Source of the DNA: S015-6 sp964479535
GTDB lineage: Bacteria > Desulfobacterota > DSWW01
NCBI GenBank assembly: GCA_964479535.1
Contig: CAYZMM010000035.1
Span: forward strand, 1-64,000
DNA length: 64,000 bases
Direction: 5' to 3'
Shown here: in pieces, positions 31,530 through 40,506 of the stretch
How positions within the stretch are numbered: position 1 is the first letter of the stretch
Layout: each line of letters opens with the position of its first letter
Translations under genes and position numbers: made by a program
Notes under the pieces: model-generated
What the model was told of the DNA's origin: nothing
The model's input: the letters and a program-made list of their open reading frames with translations, nothing else
Database searches by the model: none

Positions 31530-31651
31530 CGAGCGGACACGACCGGCAATCCGGGTTGACGGAAGTCTCCCGGGGGGGCAATCTAGACCATGAAGAAGGC
31601 CGCGGGAGGGGCCTCCCTCCCCTTCGCGGGCCACGGTGGAGGCTGTTCCGG

Positions 31652-31972
31652 ATGGAAAGGCAGGGAAGGGCCGGCAAAGGCCCTGAACGGTTGGGTGCTG
31701 TTCTCGAAGCCCTCTTCGAGCAGCAGGGCATCGAAGAGCCGATCCGGATTCATCGCACTGTGGTCGACTGGGAGAGCGTCGTCGGAGAGTCCGTGGCGAG
31801 ACACGCGCGTGCTGCCCATGTTGAGCACGGTACGATGATCGTCGAAGTGGACAGCCCGGCATGGATGCACCGGCTCCAGCTCGAGGAGTCCGCCCTTCGA
31901 ACCCGCATCAATCAGCATTTCGGAGAGGAGATCATTCGTCACATCCGGTTCCGGCTCGGTTCGCCCGAATGA
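31652..31972 (+). CDS. DciA-like (DUF721) replicative helicase loader
   Basis: The 106-residue product has the DUF721 core: LGAVLEALFEQQGIEEPIRI, VVDWESVVGESVARHARAAHVEHGTMIVEVDSPAWMHRLQLEESALRTRIN and FGEEIIRHIRFRLG. DciA proteins load the DnaB helicase in bacteria that lack DnaC/DnaI, and dnaB itself is at 47641-48978. It is short, being almost only the KH-like core. ATG 31652 has GGTGGAGG about nine bases before it. It is convergent with trmN6. Confidence 0.8.
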   Translation: MERQGRAGKGPERLGAVLEALFEQQGIEEPIRIHRTVVDWESVVGESVARHARAAHVEHGTMIVEVDSPAWMHRLQLEESALRTRINQHFGEEIIRHIRFRLGSPE

Positions 31973-31999
31973 TAACGGGGTCGGGTCTCACAAAGTCAC

Positions 32000-32803
32000 T
32001 CAGGCGTCCCACCGGAAGATCCGGTTCATCTCCTCGGTGTAGGCACCCCGTGCATCCTCGATGTACAGGGGTTGCTCGAGGGTAAGCCCCTCTCCGGCGT
32101 TCCGGACCGCCTCCACCAGCACCCAGCTCGCCCTCTCTCGGGGTTTCGGATAGACGGGCCGCACGAACTTCGGCTCGAGGCCTGCTTCCCTCAAGTGGAC
32201 GACCAGACCCGCAAAACGGCCGGCAGGATAGACCAGATACACCCTGCCCTTGTCCCTCAGCAAGAGGGCCATTACCCGGCAGAGTTCTTCGAGGGAAACA
32301 GCGAGTTCGTGGCGCGCCGTTGCCTTCCGGGGATCCGGGTTGATGCGTCCCGTGCCCCTCTTTCGATACGGCGGATTCGAGGTGATCCAGTCGAAGGAGG
32401 CGCGGGGAAAGCGGGAGGGAAGATCTTTGAGGTCGGCCAAGAGAATCCGAAACCGGGGCTCCAGTCCGTGCAGTTGAAGGTTTCGGGCCGCCAGATCCGC
32501 GAGTTCCTCCTGAATCTCTACCCCGTATCCCTGAAGGCCAGCCACCCGTTTCGCCAGGAGGACGAGGACGACACCACACCCGGTGCCCAGATCCAGGCAG
32601 GTCGCAGGACGGGCCGCTTTCTGCGCACCCTGACGCCGGGCAGCGAAATCGGCCAGGACAACAGCGTCCAGAGAGAACCGGTAGCCGTGCCGCTTCTGGA
32701 GGATGTATCCCTTTTCCGTGAGCAGGGGTTCCAGGGTCTCGTCCGGCCGCCTGAGCGCCTCGGAGGCATCGGCCATTCCGCCCCACTTCCCGGAATCTTC
32801 CAT
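32000..32803 (-). CDS. TrmN6-type tRNA1(Val) (adenine-N6)-methyltransferase
   Basis: A 267-residue class I SAM methyltransferase with LTEKGYILQKRHGYRFSLDAVVLADF at the N-terminus, motif I CLDLGTGCGVVLVLLAKR, and the N6-adenine catalytic motif ITSNPPYRKRGTGRINP near residue 140, the layout of YfiC/TrmN6 enzymes. ATG 32803 overlaps the stop of the upstream 4Fe-4S gene by one base (TGATG), so translation is coupled. A ribosomal or other small N6-methyltransferase is a lesser alternative. Linkage to a redox operon is unexpected and may just be transcriptional. Confidence 0.83.
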   Translation of the reverse strand: MEDSGKWGGMADASEALRRPDETLEPLLTEKGYILQKRHGYRFSLDAVVLADFAARRQGAQKAARPATCLDLGTGCGVVLVLLAKRVAGLQGYGVEIQEELADLAARNLQLHGLEPRFRILLADLKDLPSRFPRASFDWITSNPPYRKRGTGRINPDPRKATARHELAVSLEELCRVMALLLRDKGRVYLVYPAGRFAGLVVHLREAGLEPKFVRPVYPKPRERASWVLVEAVRNAGEGLTLEQPLYIEDARGAYTEEMNRIFRWDA

Positions 32804-34422
32804 CAGACGGGGCCCTCTTCCTGTGACGTGAGAGGGGCCGTGCTTTCAGGCAGTTCCAGAACGTCCACCTTCGGCTCCAGGAAGATCCGCTCTCGATGAA
32901 GGGCTTCCCTGTAGGAACCCTCCTTCTGCCTGATCTCACCCGAGGGAACCACGATGATGGCCGCCTCCCCGATGACCGGGCAGACGGCCTCGCACATCCC
33001 GCAGCCGTTGCATCGGCTTTCGTCCACAAAGGGACGTTTGTGCCCGTCCACCGGCCGGAAGACGATCGCGTTGTAGGGGCAGGCCTCGTCGCAAAGCAGA
33101 CAGAGTCGATCCTTTGCCCAGGCTACACACGTCTCTCGTATGAGGACCGCGGTTCCGATCTTGGCGTGCTGGCGCTCGATCAACGGCAGGTTGCGAATCG
33201 CCCCGGTGGGGCACACCTTCCCGCACAGATTGCACTGCTGTTCACAGCCCGCGAAACGCATGTTGTGAACCGGAGTCCCCCAACGGATCAGGCCGGTGTC
33301 CATGCCTGCGGCCTGAAGCGTGTGCGTCACACAAACGCGCAGGCAGGCCCCGCACCGGATGCACGCCGCGAGGAAATCCGCCTCGGGCAGGGCGCCGGGC
33401 GGGCGGATGGTTCGGTCAATCTTCTTCAGCGTGCGCGGCTCCAGTCTCATCAGCACCACCGCCATGCCCCCGAGCCCCAGGCCGAAAAAGAAGTTCCGCC
33501 TCGAGAGTCCTTCGGGCAATGGAAGATAACGGGCTTCGCGTCGGGGCCGCAGCGAGAAGGAGATGGCGTCCGTCGGGCAAACCGCCTGGCACGCCTTGCA
33601 CTGAATGCAGGCAGAGGCCTTCGTGCGAAAAGGGTCGTCCCGAATGGCTCCCATGGGACATGCGACCTCGCATTGACCACAGTTCGTGCACGCACGGGTC
33701 ACGCGTCTTCGTGACGGAGCCACGCGCCCCAGCAGACCGAGTCCGGCGCCCAGGGGGCACAGGCTCCGGCACCAGAACCTCCGCATGAGAAGACCCAGTC
33801 CGAGAACGAGCGCTAGAAGGATCAGATTCCCCATGGCGGCATGTGAACCGGGTTGCAGGAAGGAATGGTAGGCGAGCTCATACCATCCCCTCTGTTCCGC
33901 CACGGGACGGAACAACCCGATCAAGCTGTTTGCCACCCAGATGCCCAGTGGATAGAAGATGACGGCGAAGCTCCTCGTCAACAGGCCGATCGGGTCCAGG
34001 ACCAGGGGAAGGCTGTTCTTGAAGAGCAGGCCGACAAGCACCACCCCCAGCACGATCCATTGGAGTCCGTACAAGGAAGAGCCTCTCTGCGGCCGCCCTC
34101 GCCCGGTCCTGCCCAGACCATGGTCCGCGACATCGATACAAAAACCGAGGGGGCACACGTAGGCGCAGAAGATCCTTCCCCAGACCAGCGCCACCAAGAT
34201 CATGAGAAGAGCGAGCAGAAAGAACTGTCTCGTCCCGGCCAGGGCCGCCAGGGAGGTGAGAGGATCAAGGTCGAGAAAGAGGCGATAGGGCATCCATGAC
34301 CGCCACGGGTGATGCATGGATGCAAAGAGGAAAAGGAAGAGGGCAAAGAACACGCCCTGAATCAACCATTTTCGGCGACGGCTGCCCCAGGGGAGTCTCG
34401 CTTCCGAGGGGGCCTTCTTCAC
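32803..34422 (-). CDS. NapH-NapG-like fused membrane polyferredoxin
   Basis: The 539-residue product is two proteins in one. The N-terminal half is NapH/MauN-like: four or so TM helices, CAYVCPLGFC near residue 86, a later CRSLCPLGAG, and two [4Fe-4S] ferredoxin motifs CTNCGQCEVACP and CIQCKACQAVCP. The second half starts with a twin-arginine-like LSRRNFFFGLGLGG and matches NapG: RPPGALPEADFLAACIRCGAC, CNLCGKVCP, CLLCDEACP, CNGCGMCEAVCP. In nitrate-reductase systems NapG and NapH are separate quinol-oxidising partners. The start is GTG 34422, which overlaps the DUF362 stop in GTGA with GGGAGG ten bases ahead. It probably passes electrons from quinol to a periplasmic acceptor that is not encoded here. 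Confidence 0.83.
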   Translation of the reverse strand: MKKAPSEARLPWGSRRRKWLIQGVFFALFLFLFASMHHPWRSWMPYRLFLDLDPLTSLAALAGTRQFFLLALLMILVALVWGRIFCAYVCPLGFCIDVADHGLGRTGRGRPQRGSSLYGLQWIVLGVVLVGLLFKNSLPLVLDPIGLLTRSFAVIFYPLGIWVANSLIGLFRPVAEQRGWYELAYHSFLQPGSHAAMGNLILLALVLGLGLLMRRFWCRSLCPLGAGLGLLGRVAPSRRRVTRACTNCGQCEVACPMGAIRDDPFRTKASACIQCKACQAVCPTDAISFSLRPRREARYLPLPEGLSRRNFFFGLGLGGMAVVLMRLEPRTLKKIDRTIRPPGALPEADFLAACIRCGACLRVCVTHTLQAAGMDTGLIRWGTPVHNMRFAGCEQQCNLCGKVCPTGAIRNLPLIERQHAKIGTAVLIRETCVAWAKDRLCLLCDEACPYNAIVFRPVDGHKRPFVDESRCNGCGMCEAVCPVIGEAAIIVVPSGEIRQKEGSYREALHRERIFLEPKVDVLELPESTAPLTSQEEGPV

Positions 34423-35354
34423 GATCGGGGTGCCTCCCGAGAAACGATGTCCGCGAGGTCGAGATCGATTGCGCCGATTCCTCTCTTGTGGCAGGCCACC
34501 AGGTGGGGAATCTGTTCGGGAGCCACTCGCTTTCCGTACCACTTCACTCTTTGTGCGCCGTAAGCATCGACAGCGACCGGGTCCACCCCTCCGATCAAAC
34601 AGCCCAGCTCCTCTACCGGACCGGGCCCGAGAGGTCCCCCTGCGGTCAGCACACGTGAACCATCCAGGATCGTCAAATCGGCCCGAATCACCGTGTTCAA
34701 ATCCCCGATCGCCTCGTTCAGGTTCAGACGGGAATGAAAAACGGCCCGATCCCAGATCAGCCCCATGTTGCCCTTCGTGCCGAGCGAGACGGTGGTGGCG
34801 CCATGCGATTTCATCCGGGGCAGATTGATCTGTACGTTCACCTCCTGGACCGCCCTCAGGACCTTCACCGAGGTCAACTCACGGGTCCCGGACAGGTTGG
34901 CGGAACGAAACATCCCTTCCTGAGAAGCCCCGATCAGATGCACGCCCCGGAGGTCCTGCAGGGCCTCCTCCATACCGGTCATCTCCAGACAGAGCTTGAC
35001 AGAGCGCATCGGATAGTCTGCCACGAGCACACTCCTGGCACCCGCCTCCAGGCAATGACGGCTCATCGCCTTTACCAGCCTTGGGTCCGTGGTCGTGGCC
35101 TGTTCCGGCCGGTTCGGAAAGCTCATGTTCGGCTTTATCAGGACCGTGTCTCCCGACTTGACGAATCGACCGATACCCCCCAGTTCCTCGAGAAGGATCG
35201 TAAGAGAGTCCTCGATCGGGCCGCTCACCTCCACCAAACGGGGCCGGCCTCGAGCAACACCCCGATCACGAGAGAGCACAATCGATGGAAAGACGAAAGG
35301 AACGGAAGAGGCGAGGCCCGCCTTGAGGAGTGCCCTTCTTGAGATGACGTGCAT
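34419..35354 (-). CDS. DUF362-domain protein with Tat signal
   Basis: The product is 311 residues. The N-terminus MHVISRRALLKAGLASSVPF is a twin-arginine signal, so it is exported folded, probably with a cofactor. The DUF362 body follows: KSGDTVLIKPNMSFPNRPEQATTTDP, CLEAGARSVLVAD, INLPRMKSHGATTVSLGTKGNMG and CLIGGVDPVAVDAYGAQRV. The biochemical role of DUF362 is not settled, but it is often beside ferredoxin-type proteins, as here. ATG 35354 follows GGAGCCAGACT. The stop overlaps the fused NapH-NapG gene by four bases, a strong sign of a functional pair. Confidence 0.83.
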   Translation of the reverse strand: MHVISRRALLKAGLASSVPFVFPSIVLSRDRGVARGRPRLVEVSGPIEDSLTILLEELGGIGRFVKSGDTVLIKPNMSFPNRPEQATTTDPRLVKAMSRHCLEAGARSVLVADYPMRSVKLCLEMTGMEEALQDLRGVHLIGASQEGMFRSANLSGTRELTSVKVLRAVQEVNVQINLPRMKSHGATTVSLGTKGNMGLIWDRAVFHSRLNLNEAIGDLNTVIRADLTILDGSRVLTAGGPLGPGPVEELGCLIGGVDPVAVDAYGAQRVKWYGKRVAPEQIPHLVACHKRGIGAIDLDLADIVSREAPRS

Positions 35355-35506
35355 AGTCTGGCTCCAAATCCTGCTGCGACGGCTTCTTGTTGCATCCGGG
35401 AACATCCGGATCCGCCACCTACTAGAAGTGTATCGGTCGGACGAAATCCATGTCAATCGGAAGCGTTGCCGCGGGGCTGCGCTCCCGGTCCTCAGAGGCG
35501 CCCGTC

Positions 35507-35535
35507 TTTACATTTGCGGCGTTTTTCGGTATATT
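35507..35535 (+). promoter_or_regulatory. Probable promoter for the DksA-type gene
   Basis: TTTACA (35507-35512) and TATATT (35530-35535) are spaced by exactly 17 bases, 44 bases before the start codon, in an AT-rich island. Five of six -35 bases and most of the -10 fit sigma-70. Confidence 0.55.
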
Positions 35536-35578
35536 TGCAGATTGTTAAATAGGCCGATTTCTGCTCAGGTAGGGCAAC

Positions 35579-35941
35579 ATGAACAAGCGAAAACGCGGAC
35601 AATTCAAGAAGCTGCTTGAAAAGAGCCTCGAGCGACTCGTCGAAGAAGCGTCTCAAACCCTGAACGGCATGTCCAGCGAAAAGGCACTGTTCCCGGACCC
35701 AACCGACAGGGCTTCCCTGGAATCGGACAGGAACTTCCTGCTGCGCATACGCGATCGGGAAAGAAAGCTTCTCGTCAAGATCCAGGAAGCACTGAAACGG
35801 ATCGATGAAGGAACTTTCGGGGTCTGCCAGGAATGCGGTCAGGAAATTTCGGAGAGCAGGCTGAAAGCGCGACCGGTTGCCACACTCTGTGTGGAGTGTA
35901 AGCGCATGCAGGAAAGAGACGAAAAGATAGCCGGCGTTTAG
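35579..35941 (+). CDS. DksA/TraR-family zinc-finger transcription factor
   Basis: The 120-residue protein has the DksA coiled coil (KKLLEKSLERLVEEASQTLN ... RDRERKLLVKIQEALKRIDEG) and the C-terminal four-Cys zinc finger CQECG...CVEC in the usual FGVCQECGQEISESRLKARPVATLCVECK. DksA-type proteins bind RNA polymerase through the secondary channel and tune promoters with ppGpp. The coiled-coil tip, which in E. coli DksA carries the acidic DxxDxA pair, reads PDPTDRASLES, so the acidic tip is largely kept. It is the size of the short deltaproteobacterial form. It is convergent with a response regulator gene. Confidence 0.9.
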   Translation: MNKRKRGQFKKLLEKSLERLVEEASQTLNGMSSEKALFPDPTDRASLESDRNFLLRIRDRERKLLVKIQEALKRIDEGTFGVCQECGQEISESRLKARPVATLCVECKRMQERDEKIAGV

Positions 35942-35952
35942 GGCGTCCACAC

Positions 35953-36324
35953 CTACTTCTTGTGCGGCACCTTCCCCTCCAGCGCCTTCTTCACCTTCTG
36001 CTTCAACTCGGAAAGATCGGATGACTTGACGACGTAGTAATCGGCCGCAAGCGTCTTGTAGTCCCCTTTGTACGCACCATAGGCGGAAGAGATGATCACG
36101 GGCAGGTCCTGAAACCTCTGCCGGATCTCTTGAAGAAGATCCAGACCGTCGTAGGCCGCCATCTTGATGTCCAGAACGATCACATCCGGCTTGTCCTGTT
36201 CAATGCGTTCCATCAGCTTGTGTCCGTCCTCCGCCTCCACCACCTCGTATCCCTCGTCCTGAAACTCTTCCCGGTAAAGCATCCGGATACTTGCTTCATC
36301 GTCAACGATCAGTATCTTCGTCAT
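35953..36324 (-). CDS. Receiver-only response regulator
   Basis: A 123-residue CheY-like receiver with the acidic pair in ILIVDDEASIRMLYREEF, phospho-acceptor Asp in VIVLDIKMAAYDGLDLL near residue 51, Ser/Thr switch in VIISSAYGAYKG and the conserved Lys in YYVVKSSDLSELKQKV. There is no output domain, so it acts by protein interaction or in a phosphorelay; the cognate kinase is not in the window. ATG 36324 follows GAGGGGGTTGTG. It ends 12 bases from the convergent DksA-type gene. Confidence 0.9.
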   Translation of the reverse strand: MTKILIVDDEASIRMLYREEFQDEGYEVVEAEDGHKLMERIEQDKPDVIVLDIKMAAYDGLDLLQEIRQRFQDLPVIISSAYGAYKGDYKTLAADYYVVKSSDLSELKQKVKKALEGKVPHKK

Positions 36325-36349
36325 CACAACCCCCTCTTGACTCGTCAAC

Positions 36350-37624
36350 CTACCCCTTCCCCGCCTCCCATCGCTCCACCAAATAGGGCTTCGTCTCCTC
36401 GAAGACGAGACATTGCTCTTCGATATAGTCCTCGACCACGCGCAGTTCCATGCCCTGGGTCGTTCGCACGTAGGATCCGGTCCGTCCGAAATAGAGCGGC
36501 ACGAAGGCCTGAATCAATTGATCCTGCGGCACGACCTTCGTGTTGAATCCCACCGCGAAATCGTACACGATCTTCGCCCACAGGGCCGGAGGAAGCTCGA
36601 ACTGGTCATAGGAAAGACCCGCGATTTCCCTGGTCTTCCTGTACACATCCTTGGTCATGGTCTTCTCATAGACCTCGATGTTCTCCTTGAACCCGCCCGC
36701 GAAACCCTGATACAGCTTCTCTTCGTTGACCTCCACGGGAGGAGGCATCTCCGTTTCGCCCAGTCCGAACCCGAAGATCGGGGTCGGCTTGCTCCAACGC
36801 ACCTGATTCCAGGTCTGATCGAAGGCTTCCATCAGCCGAAAGAAGGTGGAAATGACATGACGAAACATCGGGCCGAGGCTTGCGGCAGGGTCCTTCGCCC
36901 GGTGGATCTTCGGAGCCCCCAGAAAGGCCTGGGCCGTCGGGTAGGGGCTGTTGATTGCGAGGGTCGTCATCCATATGTCGATCCCGAAGAGCGCTACACA
37001 TTCGTCCCAGAGCCGGCCTTCCAGGTAGACCTTCGCCATGGCACCGGAAAAACCGAAATCACCTCCAATGGGCTGACGCATTCTTCTTCCGTACAGGGCC
37101 CGGGAAAGGGGGTAGGCGATGTGGTTCGTGATCGTGCCGTCGTACTTGTGGCGGATGTAGATGGGAGCCACGTAGCCGTAGTCCTGAAAGAGGGGTTCTC
37201 CGAGATTCTTGATCCACCGCGGAGTGATGCTCCGAAGGTCCGCGTCTACGACCACAATCGCCCGGGCATCCAGGTCGACCGCCTTTCGGAAGAGGTTGCG
37301 GAAATTGTTTCCCTTTCCCTTCACACCCGGGGGCGTCGACAGATAGATCTTCGGGATCTCTGTGTCCACGGAAAGAAATGCCTCGCGGGTCTGATCTTCG
37401 GAGTTGTTGTCGCAGTTGATCAAGACGCTGCGATAATCCTTGAAGTAGGTCTTCAGCCCGATGGCGGCCTGCTCCGCTACGAAGGGGATGCAGTCCGCCT
37501 CGTTAAAGGACGGGATCCCGACGATGATGTCCGCATCTCGAACCTTCCCGGGGTTCTCCTCGATCCAGTCCATCCACTCCGTCTCGGGATCCTTGGCGCC
37601 CTGGTTCGTGGTGTCCACTTGCAC
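36350..37624 (-). CDS. GT81/GT2-like glycosyltransferase (glucosylglycerate synthase-like)
   Basis: This 424-residue cytosolic GT-A-fold enzyme has IIVGIPSFNEADCIPFVAEQA near residue 33, VDADLRSITPRWIKNL with the metal-binding DAD near 128, GGDFGFSG, and PTAQAFLGAPKIHRAKDPAASLGPMFRHV, which I associate with the glucosylglycerate / glucosyl-3-phosphoglycerate / mannosylglycerate synthase group making compatible solutes. No membrane segment is present. The start is GTG 37624 with AGGAGG nine bases before it. An osmolyte role is the best guess; another sugar acceptor is possible. The receiver gene directly downstream (25-base gap) may be co-transcribed. Confidence 0.72.
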   Translation of the reverse strand: MQVDTTNQGAKDPETEWMDWIEENPGKVRDADIIVGIPSFNEADCIPFVAEQAAIGLKTYFKDYRSVLINCDNNSEDQTREAFLSVDTEIPKIYLSTPPGVKGKGNNFRNLFRKAVDLDARAIVVVDADLRSITPRWIKNLGEPLFQDYGYVAPIYIRHKYDGTITNHIAYPLSRALYGRRMRQPIGGDFGFSGAMAKVYLEGRLWDECVALFGIDIWMTTLAINSPYPTAQAFLGAPKIHRAKDPAASLGPMFRHVISTFFRLMEAFDQTWNQVRWSKPTPIFGFGLGETEMPPPVEVNEEKLYQGFAGGFKENIEVYEKTMTKDVYRKTREIAGLSYDQFELPPALWAKIVYDFAVGFNTKVVPQDQLIQAFVPLYFGRTGSYVRTTQGMELRVVEDYIEEQCLVFEETKPYLVERWEAGKG

Positions 37625-37675
37625 GATGTGAGGCCTCCTTTCCTCCGGCGATTCGCCCTTTACGTGCCTATCTCC

Positions 37676-37702
37676 TTAATATAAAGGGAGTTCTCGTGTC
37701 AA
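37676..37702 (-). promoter_or_regulatory. Candidate promoter for the GT81-like gene
   Basis: On the minus strand TTGACA (37702-37697) is a perfect -35; TATTAA (37681-37676) is a reasonable -10 but with only a 15-base spacer. It lies ~52 bases before the GTG start. Confidence 0.38.
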
Positions 37703-37752
37703 GCAATGCCTGTTGAGACGGAGGGAGTCCCGTGCTCCGAAAGCGAAAGGCC

Positions 37753-37781
37753 TTGTCTTTTTCAGGATGCTACGTTATACC
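37753..37781 (+). promoter_or_regulatory. Candidate promoter for tRNA-Ala
   Basis: TTGTCT (37753-37758) and TATACC (37776-37781) stand 17 bases apart, and the tRNA begins 16 bases after the -10, the usual short distance for a tRNA promoter. Confidence 0.45.
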
Positions 37782-37797
37782 ATAAGGAAGCAATTAT

Positions 37798-37873
37798 GGG
37801 GATGTAGCTCAGCTGGGAGAGCACCACGTTCGCAACGTGGGGGTCGGCGGTTCGAATCCGCTCATCTCCACCA
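37798..37873 (+). tRNA. tRNA-Ala (anticodon CGC)
   Basis: A 76-nt cloverleaf: acceptor GGGGATG pairs with CATCTCC, the D arm is GCTCAGCTGGGAGAGC, anticodon stem CCACG/CGTGG holds loop TTCGCAA with anticodon CGC (Ala, codon GCG), the T arm has GTTCGAATC, and discriminator A is followed by an encoded CCA. It lies upstream of priA. Confidence 0.95.
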
Positions 37874-38010
37874 GGCACAACCAACGGTCCCGCCCCGCGG
37901 AGGGTTCTCCGGTATCACGACGCTTCCACAGTGGCGTCGATGCGGGGGCCCGTTTCCAGCGGGAAGGAATGAGGCCGTTCCGAGGGGGTGAGCTGGCTGG
38001 AAAGACGGAG

Positions 38011-40506
38011 ATGATCCCCGAACCTCCAAACGTCGAGGTCGCCCTCCCCCTTCCCATCCGCGAGCCGCTCACCTACCTCTGGCCGGAACCGGCTCCCATC
38101 TCCCCTTCCGTGGGCCTGAGGGTTCTGGTTCCCTTGGGTAACAGACGGGTGACCGGTTATGTCATCCGCGTGAACGCGGCGCCACCCAAGACCTCCCCCG
38201 CTTCCCGCAGGACGCACGCCTTCAAGCCCATAGCCGCCGTTCTGGACGACGAACCGCTCTTCGGAGTGAAAGAGCTACGGTTCTATGAATGGGTCGCGGA
38301 GTACTACCTCTCTTCCGTCGGCGAGGTTCTTCGCACGGCCCTGCCGGGCTCGATGAACGTCAAGAGCTACCGGGCGGTCCGAATCCTTCCCCAGGGGTTG
38401 CTGGCCCTGAAGCACGGAGTCTTTCTCACCGGGCAAGAGGCGGAGCTCCTGGGGCACCTGGAACGGGGCGGCAGGATGACGCTGCAAGCCCTCCGGAAGA
38501 AGATGGGAAGGCAGGTCGAAAAGGGGCTGGGAAGCCTGGAGCAGAAGGGCTTCGTCCAGGGATGCCAGATCCTCAAGGGAAGCAAGGCTAAGGCCGAGAC
38601 CGAACAAGGCCGCCTTTACCTGACCCTCCCTGTCCCTTCCCCACCGGTGGAGGAATGGGCGTCCCTCCTGCCCAAGATGGAAGCACGGATCGTCACGCAT
38701 CTCGACCGTAGGGGACCTTGCCCCCCCCGGGCTTTGAGGCACTCCGTCCCCCGATGCGACAAAGCTCTCCAGGAACTCCTCGAGAAGGGGTTCATCGAAT
38801 TCAGGAGAGAGGAGGTGATTCCGGAAACGACCCTTCCGGCACCTCTTTCCACGGACTCTCTGCCCCGTCTGACATCCGAGCAGGTCACAGCCGTCGAGGC
38901 CATACGTCCCTGCATGGAGGAGAACGCATTTCACCCGTTCCTGCTTCACGGCGTGACGAGCAGCGGAAAGACCGAAGTTTATCTGCAGGTGATCGAACGG
39001 GCACTCGAAACGGACAAGGATGCACTCGTGCTCGTTCCCGAAATCGCGCTCACGCCACAGACGCTTCATCGTTTCTCGTCACGTTTCGGTGCACACGTCG
39101 CCGTGCTTCACTCGGGCCTCACCGACCGGGAACGCCTCGATTTCTGGTGGAGAATCCGGAGAGGCCAGGCGCGCATCGCCGTCGGCGCCCGTTCCGCGGT
39201 CTTCGCGCCCTTTCGGAACCTGGGCGTCATCGTGGTGGACGAGGAACACGATCCGTCTTACAAGCAACAGGATCGAGTCCGATACAATGCCAGGGATCTG
39301 GCACTGCTGCGGGGCCAGCGGGAAAAGGCCGTCGTCATCCTCGGCTCCGCCACGCCTTCTCTCGAGTCGTACCACAACGTGCGAATCGGCAAAGCGACGC
39401 TTCTGGAACTCACCCGACGGATCCGTGAGCGGCCCCAACCCGAGGTCATCCCCGTCGACATGCGAAAGCCCGCTTCCCATGGAGCAACGAGGAGTTCCCT
39501 GTCGCTCCCCCTCCAACAGGCGCTCATACGGAATTGGGAGGAGGGGAGGAAGAGCCTCGTCTTCCTCAACCGGCGTGGCTATGCACCAACCCTTTTGTGC
39601 AAGGACTGCGGGCATCTGGTTCGTTGCCCCCACTGCAGCGTGAGTCTCACGCTCCATCGGGCCAGGAAGCGCCTTTGCTGCCACTACTGTGAGCACCATG
39701 CCGTTCCACCTTCCGAATGCCCCGCGTGCCATGGACAGCAACTCCAGCCCGCGGGCAAGGGGACGGAGCGGGTCGAAGAGGAAATCGGGGCGCTTCTCCC
39801 CGAGGCACGCATCGGACGAATGGACCGGGACACGACACGTGCCAAAGGGGCCCACGAGCAGATACTGAACCGATTCAGGGGGGGGGGCCTGGACATCCTG
39901 ATCGGCACCCAGATGATTACAAAGGGTCACGACATCCCGGAAGTCACCCTGGTGGGGGTGGTCCTTGCCGACGCCTCCCTGGACCTTCCCGATTTTCGTG
40001 CCTCCGAACGGACTCTCCAGCTTCTGATGCAGGTCTCGGGAAGGGCGGGAAGGGGGGAATGGCCCGGGCGGGTTCTGATCCAGAGCTATCATCCGGACCA
40101 CGCCTGCATCGAAGCGGTCCGTTTGCACGACTTCAAGGGCTTCTACGAACAGGAGATCGCCGCCCGGCAAGAGCTCGACTATCCTCCCTTCTGCAGAATG
40201 GTGAACCTTCGCATCACCGGCAGGAGCGAAGAGACCACCCATGAAGCAGCCCGCCGAATGGGAGATGTGGCCAGGAAGATCCGGGAAGAGAACCGATCCA
40301 GATACCGTGGAATCGAGATCCTCGGCCCTTCACCCGCGCCCCTTGCCCGACTGCGGGACCGCTTCCGCTACCACTGCTTCTTCAAGGGGAAGGCTCCCAG
40401 GGCGCTGCTCGCCTTCACTCGTGAGATCCTCGCGAGGCGTGCCTCTTTCCTGCCCTCCCCCCGCATACAGCTCGAGGTCGACGTGGACCCCATCCAAGTC
40501 CTCTAG
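38011..40506 (+). CDS. priA: Primosomal protein N' (PriA helicase)
   Basis: The 831-residue product restarts stalled replication forks. It has an N-terminal 3'-DNA-binding domain (VEVALPLPIREPLTYLWPE, GLRVLVPLGNRRVTGYVI), helicase Walker A LLHGVTSSGKTEVYLQV near residue 312, Walker B as VVDEEHDPSYKQQD near 408, the eight-Cys zinc module CKDCGHLVRCPHCS...CCHYCEHH...CPACHG near 530-575, and helicase motifs GTQMITKGHDIPEVTLVGVV and QVSGRAGRG. It is somewhat longer than E. coli PriA (732). ATG 38011 is the best fit to the family N-terminus; ATG 37969 is an alternative. The gene follows tRNA-Ala closely. Confidence 0.92.
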   Translation: MIPEPPNVEVALPLPIREPLTYLWPEPAPISPSVGLRVLVPLGNRRVTGYVIRVNAAPPKTSPASRRTHAFKPIAAVLDDEPLFGVKELRFYEWVAEYYLSSVGEVLRTALPGSMNVKSYRAVRILPQGLLALKHGVFLTGQEAELLGHLERGGRMTLQALRKKMGRQVEKGLGSLEQKGFVQGCQILKGSKAKAETEQGRLYLTLPVPSPPVEEWASLLPKMEARIVTHLDRRGPCPPRALRHSVPRCDKALQELLEKGFIEFRREEVIPETTLPAPLSTDSLPRLTSEQVTAVEAIRPCMEENAFHPFLLHGVTSSGKTEVYLQVIERALETDKDALVLVPEIALTPQTLHRFSSRFGAHVAVLHSGLTDRERLDFWWRIRRGQARIAVGARSAVFAPFRNLGVIVVDEEHDPSYKQQDRVRYNARDLALLRGQREKAVVILGSATPSLESYHNVRIGKATLLELTRRIRERPQPEVIPVDMRKPASHGATRSSLSLPLQQALIRNWEEGRKSLVFLNRRGYAPTLLCKDCGHLVRCPHCSVSLTLHRARKRLCCHYCEHHAVPPSECPACHGQQLQPAGKGTERVEEEIGALLPEARIGRMDRDTTRAKGAHEQILNRFRGGGLDILIGTQMITKGHDIPEVTLVGVVLADASLDLPDFRASERTLQLLMQVSGRAGRGEWPGRVLIQSYHPDHACIEAVRLHDFKGFYEQEIAARQELDYPPFCRMVNLRITGRSEETTHEAARRMGDVARKIREENRSRYRGIEILGPSPAPLARLRDRFRYHCFFKGKAPRALLAFTREILARRASFLPSPRIQLEVDVDPIQVL

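Noticed and set aside
37809..38072. An open frame antisense to tRNA-Ala
   Set aside because: It overlaps the tRNA and the priA N-terminus; short frames across tRNAs are a usual annotation artefact.
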